A model generated the notes under the pieces. The model was not told where the DNA came from and ran no database searches. It was given only the letters and a program-made list of their open reading frames with translations. From assembly GCF_000948975.2 (NCBI RefSeq), contig NZ_CP059735.1, positions 1,984,001 to 2,048,000 of the forward strand: 64,000 nucleotides of DNA, written 5' to 3'. Positions 54,052-63,250 of this stretch are shown one piece after another. The position numbers and the translations under genes were made by a program. The first letter of the stretch is position 1. Every line of letters starts with the position of its first letter. The stretch is from Thalassomonas actiniarum (GTDB taxonomy: Bacteria; Pseudomonadota; Gammaproteobacteria; Enterobacterales; Alteromonadaceae).

Positions 54052-54777
54052 TTAAAGTCGCTGCCAGGCCGGGTTTGCTGGCTGCTCCCGCCTTAATCTG
54101 GCGCTTTCGCTGACCCTTACCCAGCGAAACAAACATAAGATGATGATTTTTGTGATGCCGGAAACACTGGCCAGCAACAACAAAGGCCAGCCGGTGGCAA
54201 GCCCCATGCTCAGGGCGAAGGCTATGGTAGAGATATCCATCAATAAAATCATCTGGCTCATTTTTAATTCCACCGCGCCGGTGGCGCCGTTTAACAGGAT
54301 CAGCCTGATCTGGGCGTAATAGCCGTATGCCAGAAATAGCGTGACAAACAGGATCAAAGCGCCGGAGATATTTTTGCTGTGATCAAAGAAGTGCCAGCTG
54401 TCAACAAGCAGGGATGCCGCGAAGCCCGCCATAGCCAAAACATAAAAAATAATGGCTGTGATTAAGCCGGTACGGGCAGGGCGGTTTCTGCGGTCATGCC
54501 AGATATGGTAGAGCACGGCCAGTACCAGGCTTGCGGCAATCAGCCTGGGCCAGACAATAAAGTGGTTAAAGGGCTCGATACTGTAGCCATAAATATAAAA
54601 GGACAGGTAGGCTAAAAAACTGACCACAAATTGCCTGATGGATAATACTTGGGTCACAGTACCCGGACTGTGTCGCCGGGCTTTTCTTTGACGTATTTTT
54701 TTAAGTTGTAAATAAACTCCGTACAGACTGAGCAAAATAAACAGGCTATTGACAAGCCCCCAAAAAGTATAAGACAT
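54052..54777 (-). CDS. Seven-TM membrane protein, PQ-loop-like
   Basis: A 241-aa protein with about seven TM helices. AQIRLILLNGATGAVELKMSQM in the C-terminal half resembles a PQ-loop (SWEET-like) repeat, although the PQ pair itself is not conserved. The N-terminal half has a second, weaker such unit (LYGVYLQLKKIRQRKA). No specific family recognised. Two GTCGAC-centred palindromes lie just upstream, so a GntR-type regulator may control it. Confidence 0.65.
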   Translation of the reverse strand: MSYTFWGLVNSLFILLSLYGVYLQLKKIRQRKARRHSPGTVTQVLSIRQFVVSFLAYLSFYIYGYSIEPFNHFIVWPRLIAASLVLAVLYHIWHDRRNRPARTGLITAIIFYVLAMAGFAASLLVDSWHFFDHSKNISGALILFVTLFLAYGYYAQIRLILLNGATGAVELKMSQMILLMDISTIAFALSMGLATGWPLLLLASVSGITKIIILCLFRWVRVSESARLRREQPANPAWQRL

Positions 54778-54799
54778 AGTATTCTCTTTTTATTGTTGT

Positions 54800-54873
54800 A
54801 TTGTCGACAATTTTATTCTTTTAAAAAGGAATTATCTATATTGTTTATATTTTAAAGGTCTATTGTCGACATT
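54800..54873 (-). promoter_or_regulatory. Paired GTCGAC-centred operators upstream of the membrane protein gene
   Basis: ATTGTCGACAAT (54800-54811) is a perfect 12-bp palindrome and ATTGTCGACATT (54862-54873) a near copy with a perfect TGTCGACA core. Centres are 62 bp apart, about six helical turns. The first is 22 bp before the ATG. TTGTCGACAA is the kind of site bound by GntR-family (FadR subgroup) repressors. The rest of 54874-55053 holds nothing I can name. Confidence 0.6.
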
Positions 54874-55053
54874 GTTGTGGTGGATAATGGCAAGTTATCA
54901 GGAGTTGCTGTGGGGCGGTATAGGGGAGAGACAGGTTATCCGGGAAAACGGCAACAGCTAAAATGCCGGACAGAGACGAACAGGCGCGGGCTTAGCCAGC
55001 TGGCTGTGCCAACAAGGCCGTATGTTTAATATTTTGCTGGTTTTTATTGGCGC

Positions 55054-55266
55054 TTAGGGTAGATCCTGCTCTGATTGATATAGCTTGTTCTTAAATTCAT
55101 CGGCAAATCTTTTTGCGGTTTCCTGGGTGCGTTTTTGCAACTCCCGGTAGCTGACGGAAAAGTTGCAGCGCGGACAGGTTACCAGGGAAAATGGCCCGAT
55201 GTTTTTTGCTATTTTGATGTCTTTTTTACATTGGATACAGGTGGTAGAGCTATTACGCAGTGGCAT
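55054..55266 (-). CDS. Small zinc-ribbon-like protein
   Basis: A 70-aa protein with CIQC near residue 10 and CPRC near residue 31, the two knuckles of a zinc ribbon, followed by a charged helix (ELQKRTQETAKRFADEFKNKL). An AAGGAAAGG box precedes the ATG. No close family recalled; probably a nucleic-acid- or protein-binding adaptor. Confidence 0.7.
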   Translation of the reverse strand: MPLRNSSTTCIQCKKDIKIAKNIGPFSLVTCPRCNFSVSYRELQKRTQETAKRFADEFKNKLYQSEQDLP

Positions 55267-55465
55267 TATTATCCTTTCCTTGCTAAAAAATTACTTCCTT
55301 GTGTTTAATTAATGTAGCAGCCAAAGAGCACGGGATCAACCGGGGCAGGGCATGTCGGGATTTTAGTGTCTCAGGGTAAAAAAATCGCTTAACCGCAGCT
55401 TCAATTGCCGGGTCAAACGATTTTTGTCCGGCAGTACCGGGAGCAAGTTAACGAGGTTTTCGCCG

Positions 55466-55591
55466 TTAAAACTGCATGGCAATACCAAAGGCTACCAATA
55501 CGAATAAGAAGACTGCGGTAATATCGTTAAGTCCCCATTTCGATCTTTTCCCTTTTTGCTGTTCATTAGCGCTATTTTCTGACTTCTTCAT
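55466..55591 (-). CDS. Small single-TM protein
   Basis: About 41 aa from ATG 55591; the frame is open to 55651. A Lys-rich N-terminus (MKKSENSANEQQKGKRSKWG) is followed by one TM helix (NDITAVFLFVLVAFGIAMQF) ending at the C-terminus. The ribosome-binding site is weak. It has the shape of real small membrane proteins but no family is known. Confidence 0.4.
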   Translation of the reverse strand: MKKSENSANEQQKGKRSKWGLNDITAVFLFVLVAFGIAMQF

Positions 55592-56064
55592 TGTTGCTTG
55601 GCTTATTGTTTGATGATGGTTTGACAGTGTTCTGTTAAATTTTTTCGGCAACTTTAGCAGCCCTGCTGCCCCGGTTCAATCGCTTTACAGGTGAATTGTT
55701 TGATCCAGCTACAGGCTTTACAAAAAATCACCTTTTTGTTTGTTTTATATGCAGAAAAACTTGCTTTGTACCCGGTGGCGCCATATCATGCCAGTACTTT
55801 CCTTAAGGAGTTTTACGCGAAAATGAACAACTAAGTCCCGACCTGAACAAACACCTTTTTGTTTTATTGGCGGGATTAGTCGGCGTAAAATTCAGCTTTT
55901 TTCTTCGTGCTCAACTGAGTTCAAGACCTGATTAAAGATAGCTTCGACAGTTCATGATTTATTGCACCGGGCAAAGTGATATTGTGCCCGTCAGAGCTAT
56001 CGCTTGTTATCGGCAACAGCTACCGGCAACGCCGCCCCGCCTCCAGAGCTTTAGCGGAGGATCT
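55592..56064. other. AT-rich region upstream of the ABC-F gene
   Basis: No convincing gene. The upstream in-frame extension of the ABC-F ORF (55954-56064) does not look coding. AGGTGA near 55689 and TCACCT near 55728 can pair ahead of a T-run, a weak hairpin of unknown use. Confidence 0.35.
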
Positions 56065-57660
56065 ATGGCCTGCATACAAATCAATAAACTCAATTATTCA
56101 CTGCCTTGTGGCAAGGCACTCATTGCCGATGTTAACCTGAGCCTGGAGCGGAATTTTTATAGCCTGCTCGGCGATAACGGCTCGGGCAAATCTACACTGG
56201 CCAAGTTGCTTTGCGGGGAAATTTCACCCGGCTCCGGCAGTATTGTCTGCGAGCAGAAATTAGCCTGTTTGCCGCAATTGACCCGGACAACAGATACTGC
56301 CTGCGGGCAAACGGTGGCGCAATTTCTGGCGATCGATAAGCAGCTGGATGCCCTGGCACGCATCAGCGCCGGCGGCAGTGCCGTCGAAGATTTTGAACTG
56401 GTTAATGATAACTGGCTGTTGGCGCAGCAAACGCAGCAACAGCTAAAACTGGCGGGGCTGGATATTGCCCTGGAGCAAAGCTGCCGTCAGCTTAGCGGCG
56501 GCGAATTTACCCGTTTGCAGCTGCTTAAACTGCTGGCGGCGAAGCCGGATTTCCTGGTGTTGGATGAACCTTCCAATCATCTGGACAGTGCGGGTAAAGC
56601 CTGGTTAACACAAGTGCTGTCACAGTTTAACGGCGGCATTTTGCTGATCAGCCACGACCGGGAGCTGTTGATGCTTGCCCGGCAAACCTTAACATTGCAC
56701 CGGGGGAAAATCTCACTCTACGGCGGTAACTACCGGGACTATTGCCGCCAGCACCAGGCGGAGCAGCAGGGAGTTGAGCGGCGCCTGAAAAATAAAAATG
56801 CCCGGTTAAAGGCCTTGAAAAACCGCCGGCAGGCAAGCGCCGAGAAAGCGCAAAAGCGCCGGCAAAACGGACAGAAAAACCGTCAAAGCGGCAGTCAGGC
56901 CAAAGTCCTGCTCGACTTTAAAAAGAATAAGGCCCAGGCGGGCACATCCGGGCGCCTTAAGCAAAATGCCCGGCAACAATCGGCCTTATCCCAGGAGATA
57001 AGTGCGGCCAAAGCAGGGCAGGAGCAAAGCCTTAGCTTTAATATCAAGCTGGCACAGACTCAGGGGCAGAGACAAAGCTTATTAACCGTGGAAAACCTTA
57101 AGCTGCCCTTTACCCGGGAGAAAGCGCTGAGCTTTACCCTGGCTCCCGGCGAAAAACTGCACCTTTGCGGGGCAAACGGCAGCGGGAAATCCACTTTGTT
57201 GAAGTTACTTTGTCAGCAGTTTACTTATCCGGGAGAGCTGGGGGCAGGCATAAGGATGCGTGCCCGGCCTGTTTATTTTGATCAGTTTTTCAGCCAGCTG
57301 GCACTTGAGCAAAAACAAATTGTTAACCTGTTGGGGGCGCTGAACTATTTTTGTCCGCACCTTAGCCGAAGCCAAAGCCGGGCAATACTGGCGGCCGTAG
57401 GATTTCGCGCCGAGCTGGCTGAAAAAAAATTGGCCGCCTTAAGCGGCGGTGAAATGGCAAAGTTGAGCATTGCCATTATCAGCCAGCTGAGCGACAGTGA
57501 TTTGATTTTGCTCGACGAGCCGGATAACCATTTAGATATCCGCAGCAAAGATTTATTTGCCCGGGCGCTGGCAGACTTTAACGGCAGTTTTATCCTGGTC
57601 AGCCATGATACGCTTTTTGCCCGCCAGGCGGGCATTACCCGGGAGATGTCTTTGCTTTAA
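56065..57660 (+). CDS. ABC-F family ATPase
   Basis: About 531 aa from ATG 56065 (GGAGG box); the frame opens at 55954. Two ABC cassettes with no TM segment: Walker A GDNGSGKST and GANGSGKST, signatures LSGGEFTR and LSGGEMAK, Walker B FLVLDEPSNHLD and LILLDEPDNHLD. The linker (about residues 230-340) is long and very Lys/Arg/Gln-rich. ABC-F proteins bind the ribosome and ease stalled translation or antibiotic block. This one does not match the standard Uup, EttA, YheS or YbiT closely. Confidence 0.88.
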   Translation: MACIQINKLNYSLPCGKALIADVNLSLERNFYSLLGDNGSGKSTLAKLLCGEISPGSGSIVCEQKLACLPQLTRTTDTACGQTVAQFLAIDKQLDALARISAGGSAVEDFELVNDNWLLAQQTQQQLKLAGLDIALEQSCRQLSGGEFTRLQLLKLLAAKPDFLVLDEPSNHLDSAGKAWLTQVLSQFNGGILLISHDRELLMLARQTLTLHRGKISLYGGNYRDYCRQHQAEQQGVERRLKNKNARLKALKNRRQASAEKAQKRRQNGQKNRQSGSQAKVLLDFKKNKAQAGTSGRLKQNARQQSALSQEISAAKAGQEQSLSFNIKLAQTQGQRQSLLTVENLKLPFTREKALSFTLAPGEKLHLCGANGSGKSTLLKLLCQQFTYPGELGAGIRMRARPVYFDQFFSQLALEQKQIVNLLGALNYFCPHLSRSQSRAILAAVGFRAELAEKKLAALSGGEMAKLSIAIISQLSDSDLILLDEPDNHLDIRSKDLFARALADFNGSFILVSHDTLFARQAGITREMSLL

Positions 57661-57760
57661 ATTGGCTTTAGCTCACTCAAGCAGGGCAAGTTAGTATAAA
57701 ATAATGCTATAACAGTGCCTGTTTTCCCGGCGGGCACTTAGTCAAAGCGAGTCATGTTAA

Positions 57761-58594
57761 ATGTGGGGATCTTTGCCCGGTAAGGATTTAGTTGTACAAC
57801 TACTGGTGCTGTTGGTGATGATGGCAGGGCCTTGTTATGGCCAGGCGAAAACATCGGATAGTGAGTTTTCATTAAATATTTATACCGAACTGATGCCCCC
57901 GTATCAGTTTATTGATGAGAAAGATAACATTACCGGCATAAATATCGAATTGCTGCGCTTGATACTCAAGCAAGAAGGCATAGATTACCAGCTGCAGCTG
58001 ACCCCCTGGACCCGGGCCTATACCGCAGCCCTGAGCAACCAGTCCGGTGGTGTGATCTCTACCGCCTTAACCCAATCCCGTCTGGATAAATTTAAATGGG
58101 TCGGTCCTTTTCCTTCAAGCTCAGACGGCGTTTATCTGTTTCGTCTGGCGGCCAATAAACACATAGTGATTAATGGTTTTGAAGACATCAAAAATTATTC
58201 CCTTGGTTATGTGCGCCGGGGGATTTATGAAGAGATTTTTCGCAGCAAAGGTTTAACCGACCAGCAGTTGCTGGGCTTTGCCAGCAGCAATGAAAGTTAT
58301 AAAATGTTATTTAACGGCAAGATTGATCTGGCGTTAGGATCAGATATCACGGTTTCGGATTCTTTGGCCATGTACGGTTTTGCACCGGATCATGCGGTTA
58401 AAGTCTTTCGTATTAAAGATCTCGGCGGAAATTACCTGGCGCTGAACCTTCAGGTGCCGGATGCCATAGTCAAACGTTTAAATCTCAGGTTAAAAAAAAT
58501 ACGGCAAAGCCGTCAGGCAACAGAGATCATTAATAAGTACAGTTCAATGGAAAAAATCACCTGGCTGCAGTCAAACTTATTGACACAAAAATAG
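57761..58594 (+). CDS. Periplasmic solute-binding protein (SBP_bac_3 type), orphan
   Basis: A 277-aa protein with signal peptide (AGPCYGQA, near residue 28). Lobe features of family 3 binding proteins: LNIYTELMPPYQFIDEKDNITGINIELL and NGKIDLALGSDI. No permease or ATPase gene is near. Orphan proteins of this type are frequent in Shewanella and Vibrio relatives, where some may serve as sensors. Ligand unknown. Confidence 0.82.
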   Translation: MWGSLPGKDLVVQLLVLLVMMAGPCYGQAKTSDSEFSLNIYTELMPPYQFIDEKDNITGINIELLRLILKQEGIDYQLQLTPWTRAYTAALSNQSGGVISTALTQSRLDKFKWVGPFPSSSDGVYLFRLAANKHIVINGFEDIKNYSLGYVRRGIYEEIFRSKGLTDQQLLGFASSNESYKMLFNGKIDLALGSDITVSDSLAMYGFAPDHAVKVFRIKDLGGNYLALNLQVPDAIVKRLNLRLKKIRQSRQATEIINKYSSMEKITWLQSNLLTQK

Positions 58595-58626
58595 CTGCCG
58601 CTCAGTTGCCAATAAAGGCTTGTAAA

Positions 58627-58655
58627 TCCCCCGGCAAGTCAAACCTGGCGGGGGA
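58627..58655 (-). terminator. Hairpin between convergent genes
   Basis: TCCCCCGGC (58627-58635) and GGCGGGGGA (58647-58655) pair at 8 of 9 positions. The minus strand follows with TTTACAAG, so it may end the DUF885 transcript; T-tract weak. Confidence 0.45.
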
Positions 58656-58663
58656 AACTCTTG

Positions 58664-60418
58664 CTAGTGACTGTTGACAAAAGTCGTCATCACGGCTTTT
58701 TTCAGCAGGGCAGGGGGCAACAGGCCCTGTGCCAGGATAAAGTCGTGATATTTTTGCCGGTTAAACTTATCCGCCATTAACAGCTCGGTTTCTGCCCGCA
58801 GCGACATCAAACGGCTGTAACCGACAAAATATGAGGTTGCCTGCCCCTGGCCGCGGAAGGTATAACGTTCGAGCTCGGAAGTGGCCAGGGCGTCGGATAA
58901 TACCAAATCATCCTTGAGCACCTTCAGCGCCTGGTCTTTGGTGATTTGGCGGGTATTTAATCCCGGGTCGAGGAAGGCCCGGGCGGCGCGGATCAGGCGG
59001 CTCCAGTTGGTGGCAAACTGGCCTTCCAGGGTCAGGTAAGGTTTGATTTCTTCTTCCATATACAAGGCCCAGCCTTCGGCATTCACCGAGTTAAAGGCGA
59101 AAATCATCCGCGCGGTCGAGACGCCTTTTTCCACCATGGAAGCAAACTGCAATTCATGTCCGGGTCTGGCTTCGTGGGCGCTTAACGGCCAGGCTGCCGC
59201 CTCATAGGTAAAATCGTCGATATGCAGCGTCTGGCCGTCTTTGGCGCCGGGGTATTTCAGCGGCAGCACAAATTCACCCACTTCTCCGGTATTGCCTATC
59301 ATACGCGGCGGTTTCATAAAGGGGGCGGGGCTTTGCGCACTTTCGGCGGGGGATGCCAGGCGGATCACCAGATCCCGCTCGGGCAAGGTGATGATCTGCT
59401 CCCGTTTGATGATCTCTTCCAGGGCGTCATTTTTCGCATGGTAAAAGGGCAGAATGGCTTCGCCGGTGATCTGCTGTTTTTTCAGGGATTTAAGTACGGC
59501 CCTGTAGTCGTGATCTGAATAGCCGCGTTTTTTGGCAATGGCCATCGCCTGGGCCTGCATGGTATTTTGCAGTTGTTTAAATTCCACCTTGGCCCGGCGC
59601 TGCAGTTCATCGAGCGGCATATCCACGCCGTATTCTTTTAAGGCGAAGGCATACATTTGCTTGGGTAACTTAAAGTCGTCGCGGCCGCGCGGCAGTACCT
59701 GGCTGCGGATAAACTCATTATATTGCGCGATTTGCGTTTTGAGCTCGCTATAGGGTTTTTCAAAACCTGTGATGCCATGATCGGTAAACAGGGTTTCTAT
59801 TTCCTTGAGTAAGGTTTCACTGTTTTGCAGGTCTTTTTCGATGCTTTCTTTTAGCGGCCCCGATTTGCCCAGCTGTTTCAAGCCCCTGAGCACTTCTGCC
59901 CGGGCAAGTTCGGTTAACGGCTGGTAACCTATTTCCATGCCGGTATAACGCTGCAATCTTACCAGCGCTGCCTGGTGCTGCTCAGGGGTTTTCTGATGGT
60001 CGAGCAAACTGCGCAGGCCGTTATAAATCAGCTCGCTGGCATTAAAATAGGGAAAATAATATTGCTGCTCCAGCGCGATTTGCTGCAGTGAGTCGTCGAT
60101 GGCGGTTAATAAAATTTCCAGATCCTGCCTGACCGCCGGGTGTTGTTCTTTTGCCTGAATTTTTAACAGTTCTTCTTTTGCTTCCTTAAAGCTTTTGATA
60201 GCCCTGTCGTTGATGCCGGGTTTTAAATCGATAATGCTGTTGTCAAAGCCGTTGACCCCGAGCTCGGCTGCCGACTCCGGCGATAACTGGGCGATCACCT
60301 CAAGCAAAATCTGGCTGTACTGGTTACTGCGTTTTACCCAGTCGGCTTCCGCTTTAGCAAGCCCGGAGAAACACAGGCTTAAGCTCAGGCAGGCGCCGAA
60401 TATCCATTTTTTATTCAT
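58664..60418 (-). CDS. DUF885 family protein (putative metallopeptidase-like)
   Basis: A 584-aa protein with signal peptide (SGLAKA, near residue 23). It fits DUF885 along its length. The conserved segment HEARPGHELQFA (near residue 418) resembles an HExxxH-type metal site seen in this family, followed by NAEGWALYMEEE. The family is thought to hold secreted carboxypeptidase-like enzymes but is not well characterised. An AAGGAAA box precedes the ATG. Confidence 0.87.
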   Translation of the reverse strand: MNKKWIFGACLSLSLCFSGLAKAEADWVKRSNQYSQILLEVIAQLSPESAAELGVNGFDNSIIDLKPGINDRAIKSFKEAKEELLKIQAKEQHPAVRQDLEILLTAIDDSLQQIALEQQYYFPYFNASELIYNGLRSLLDHQKTPEQHQAALVRLQRYTGMEIGYQPLTELARAEVLRGLKQLGKSGPLKESIEKDLQNSETLLKEIETLFTDHGITGFEKPYSELKTQIAQYNEFIRSQVLPRGRDDFKLPKQMYAFALKEYGVDMPLDELQRRAKVEFKQLQNTMQAQAMAIAKKRGYSDHDYRAVLKSLKKQQITGEAILPFYHAKNDALEEIIKREQIITLPERDLVIRLASPAESAQSPAPFMKPPRMIGNTGEVGEFVLPLKYPGAKDGQTLHIDDFTYEAAAWPLSAHEARPGHELQFASMVEKGVSTARMIFAFNSVNAEGWALYMEEEIKPYLTLEGQFATNWSRLIRAARAFLDPGLNTRQITKDQALKVLKDDLVLSDALATSELERYTFRGQGQATSYFVGYSRLMSLRAETELLMADKFNRQKYHDFILAQGLLPPALLKKAVMTTFVNSH

Positions 60419-60522
60419 TATTATTTTTCCTTTGCTAAATTAACCCGCAACCAGGCGAGTATGCCAGGATAATGTAGGCCGATAGCAGGCTTTTTGGCCA
60501 GCAGAAAATTGTGTAAATATGT

Positions 60523-61290
60523 TTAAGGCCTTGTTGCCGCTACTTGATATAAGGTTTTATATCTGGACAGGATTTCATCGATCACGCCGGTTTTATACAG
60601 GGTTTTTAATGCCTGCTGCAAACGGTTGACGCTTGCCTTGCCCACCGAAGCATGACAGGCCAGGGCCCGTAAACTGGTGAAATAGACCAGCAAAGGTTTA
60701 ATGGTATCCACCCTGGCCTGTTGCAGCAGGTACGGGGCGGTTAAGGTGTCCGCCGCCCATAAGGCAATGCGTCCGGAGAGCAGTTTGTTGATATTGGCCT
60801 TGTCCCGTGATACCGAGTCGACGTTAAAGCCCATGGCGAGTAAATATTCCTCGATGGCGCTGCCGCGGTAGGTGCCTACGCTAAAAGCCATGGCATCATG
60901 TAAGCTGCTTAGCGGTGTTTTATCTGCCCCGACAGCATAAAAAGCCGTTTGGCTGATCAACACCGGGCTGATCCACTCAAATTCGGCCTCTCGTTGCTGC
61001 GAACGTTGCACCGGAAAAATACAGGCGCTGGTATTTTTAGCGGTCTCATAGGCCCGCTTCCACGGCAGTATTTTGATCTGATAAGGCAGCTTCGCCTGCT
61101 GAAAAAGCGCCCGGATGATATCGACACTGGCGCCGGTAATTTCCCCCTGGTGCTTAATAACATAAGGGGGCATTTCCTGGGTCATCAGCACCAGCGGGGG
61201 GGCAGCAAACAGAGACGGGTTAGCCATAAACAAGAGCAGGGACAAGCCCTGCGGCAATATCTTGTTTGTCAGGCGGGTTACAATGCTCAT
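60523..61290 (-). CDS. Periplasmic solute-binding protein (SBP_bac_3 type), orphan
   Basis: A 255-aa protein with signal peptide (NPSLFAA). It resembles the protein at 57761 in type (MTQEMPPYVIKHQGEITGASVDII, LPWKRAYETAKNT). Second-lobe motifs include GTYRGSAIEEYLLAMGF and GRIALWAADTLTAPYLL. No transporter is encoded nearby. It follows the GlpV-like gene on the same strand with an 86-bp gap, so both may be one unit. The ligand is unknown. Confidence 0.8.
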   Translation of the reverse strand: MSIVTRLTNKILPQGLSLLLFMANPSLFAAPPLVLMTQEMPPYVIKHQGEITGASVDIIRALFQQAKLPYQIKILPWKRAYETAKNTSACIFPVQRSQQREAEFEWISPVLISQTAFYAVGADKTPLSSLHDAMAFSVGTYRGSAIEEYLLAMGFNVDSVSRDKANINKLLSGRIALWAADTLTAPYLLQQARVDTIKPLLVYFTSLRALACHASVGKASVNRLQQALKTLYKTGVIDEILSRYKTLYQVAATRP

Positions 61291-61376
61291 ATTTGTTTTG
61301 TCTTTGGCTCAGCGCTTGTCATACGTCTTTGTTTTGCCGTGTTCTGTATGTTAATTATGGCAGCGGTTTTGGTTGC

Positions 61377-63092
61377 TTAACGCCAGTTTTTAAGTGAGTC
61401 CCGATAACTACGGGTTTCCCCCCCGGGTTTTTCATTGATTAACTTTGGTTTCGGCGCCCCGGGCCGGGCTAGCCAGTATAATTCGCTTTTGGGGGTATTG
61501 AGTTTGGGCTGGCACTTTTTCTGTCCTTTCCCGGCAATGGCCAGCAGCCGCTCATCCATGGCAAGTGCCAGTTGATCCATGGCCTGTTTGGCACTGATTT
61601 TGTGATGTACCGCCAAACCGGCATGTTTCCACCATAAGTCTGCCAGGCCCGGGTAATCCGGGACATTTATGCCGGTAGGGGTCCAGGCTTTACGGGCATT
61701 GCTGCGGTAAAAATCAACAAGACCGGCATATTTTCCCGCTACTTCGCTGATATGCCCGGAGAAAATATCCGAATGGCGAACCGGGGTCAGCCCCACCAGG
61801 AATTTTTTCAGGGAGACGGTTTTTGACACCACAAACTGGGCATACAGCCAGGCGGCCTGACGCCGCTTTAGTGGTGTGCCGGTCAACATGGTCCAGCCGC
61901 CGACATCCTGATAGCCCAGTTTCATGCCCGGTTGCCAGTAAGGTCCCCTGGGACTGGGGGCCATGCGCCATTTCGGATGGCCGTTATCGTCTGTGACCGG
62001 CAAGCGGGGATCGAGCAGGGCGGCGGTAAAAGCGCTATACCAGAAAATCTGCTGGGCAATCTGTCCTTTGCCGGCCCAGGCGCCGGCGCCGGTAAAGTCG
62101 AGGTGTTTGGCATCCGGCGGCGCATATTGCTCCAACCAGTGGATAAATTTTGTTAATGCATAAACCGCCGCCGGACTGTTCAAAGCGCCGCCGCGGGCAA
62201 CACTGGCCCCGACCGGGTGGCAGTTTTCAAGCCTTATGCCCCATTCATCTACCGGTAAACCGTTGGGCAGGCCAGGATCCCCGACCCCCGCCATCGACAG
62301 CCAGGCATCGGAAAAACGCCAGCCCAGGGAAGGGTCCATTTTGCCGTAATCCATATGCCCGTAGACCCGGACCCCGTCTATCTGTTTCACATGTACGGTG
62401 AAAAACTCGGCAATATCTTCATAGGCGGACCAGTTGACCGGCACGTTTAACTCATAACCGTAACGCTGCTTAAATTGTTTTTTTAACGCCGGGCGGGAAA
62501 ACCAGTCGTGGCGGTACCAGTAGAGGTTGGCAAACTGCTGATCCGGTAACTGATATAATTTGCCGTCGGGACCTGTGGTGAAAGGTAAGCCGATAAAATC
62601 CGCCAAATCCAGGGTCGGCAGGGTGACGGTTTTTCCTGCGCCGGCGATAAAGTCGCTGAGCGCTATTACCGCCCCGGAGCGGTAATGGCTGCCGATAAAA
62701 TCGCTGTCGTTGATGTACATATCATATAAGGGGATCCCCAGTTCAATCTGGGTCTGTATCTTTTTAATGACGTCGTCTTCGCCGGTGATTTCATGGATGA
62801 CCCGGATGCCGGTGATGTCAAAAAAAGCCCGGGCGAGGGTATTGGCTTCGTATAAGTGGGTGGCGATGCGCTCCGAGACCACCCGTACTTCGATATCCCG
62901 GTAGGGTTTGGCGGCTTCGATAAACCAGCGCATTTCATCAACTTGCTGCTCGCGGCTGATACTCGAGACGGTAAACTCCTTTTCTATCCAGGTGCGGGCT
63001 GATTTTATCCCGTGACTGTCTTGTGTCGCGGCGAATGCTTGCCCGGCTAAGGAGTTAACGATGAGCAACGCCATCAACAGCGCTTTAATCAT
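61377..63092 (-). CDS. Large solute-binding protein of the GlpV (glycerol/polyol ABC) type, orphan
   Basis: A 571-aa protein with signal peptide (AGQAFA, near residue 21) and a GGGAGG box. It matches the GlpV-type binding proteins of alphaproteobacterial glycerol transporters in many blocks: YLMYINDSDFIG-like DMYINDSDFIGSHYR, QLPDQQFANLYWYRHDWF, VPVNWSAYEDIAEFF, YGHMDYGK, DAWLSMAGVGD, QIFWYSAFTAALL and KLGYQDVGGWTML. In Rhizobium the gene lies in an operon with permeases and ATPases; here none are present, so transfer or a new role is possible. Confidence 0.8.
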   Translation of the reverse strand: MIKALLMALLIVNSLAGQAFAATQDSHGIKSARTWIEKEFTVSSISREQQVDEMRWFIEAAKPYRDIEVRVVSERIATHLYEANTLARAFFDITGIRVIHEITGEDDVIKKIQTQIELGIPLYDMYINDSDFIGSHYRSGAVIALSDFIAGAGKTVTLPTLDLADFIGLPFTTGPDGKLYQLPDQQFANLYWYRHDWFSRPALKKQFKQRYGYELNVPVNWSAYEDIAEFFTVHVKQIDGVRVYGHMDYGKMDPSLGWRFSDAWLSMAGVGDPGLPNGLPVDEWGIRLENCHPVGASVARGGALNSPAAVYALTKFIHWLEQYAPPDAKHLDFTGAGAWAGKGQIAQQIFWYSAFTAALLDPRLPVTDDNGHPKWRMAPSPRGPYWQPGMKLGYQDVGGWTMLTGTPLKRRQAAWLYAQFVVSKTVSLKKFLVGLTPVRHSDIFSGHISEVAGKYAGLVDFYRSNARKAWTPTGINVPDYPGLADLWWKHAGLAVHHKISAKQAMDQLALAMDERLLAIAGKGQKKCQPKLNTPKSELYWLARPGAPKPKLINEKPGGETRSYRDSLKNWR

Positions 63093-63250
63093 CCTAAGCC
63101 TCCCGTGAGTCGTCTCCCCAGTTATAACTTTAGCTGAGATAGCAAGGATTTTTAATGTCAGCGGCCTTTTTCATTAAGGTGCAATGATGTTGTCATCTTG
63201 CTATGGTGGAATCCACAATGGAGTTTATGATAAAAATCGAAGGAAACGAT

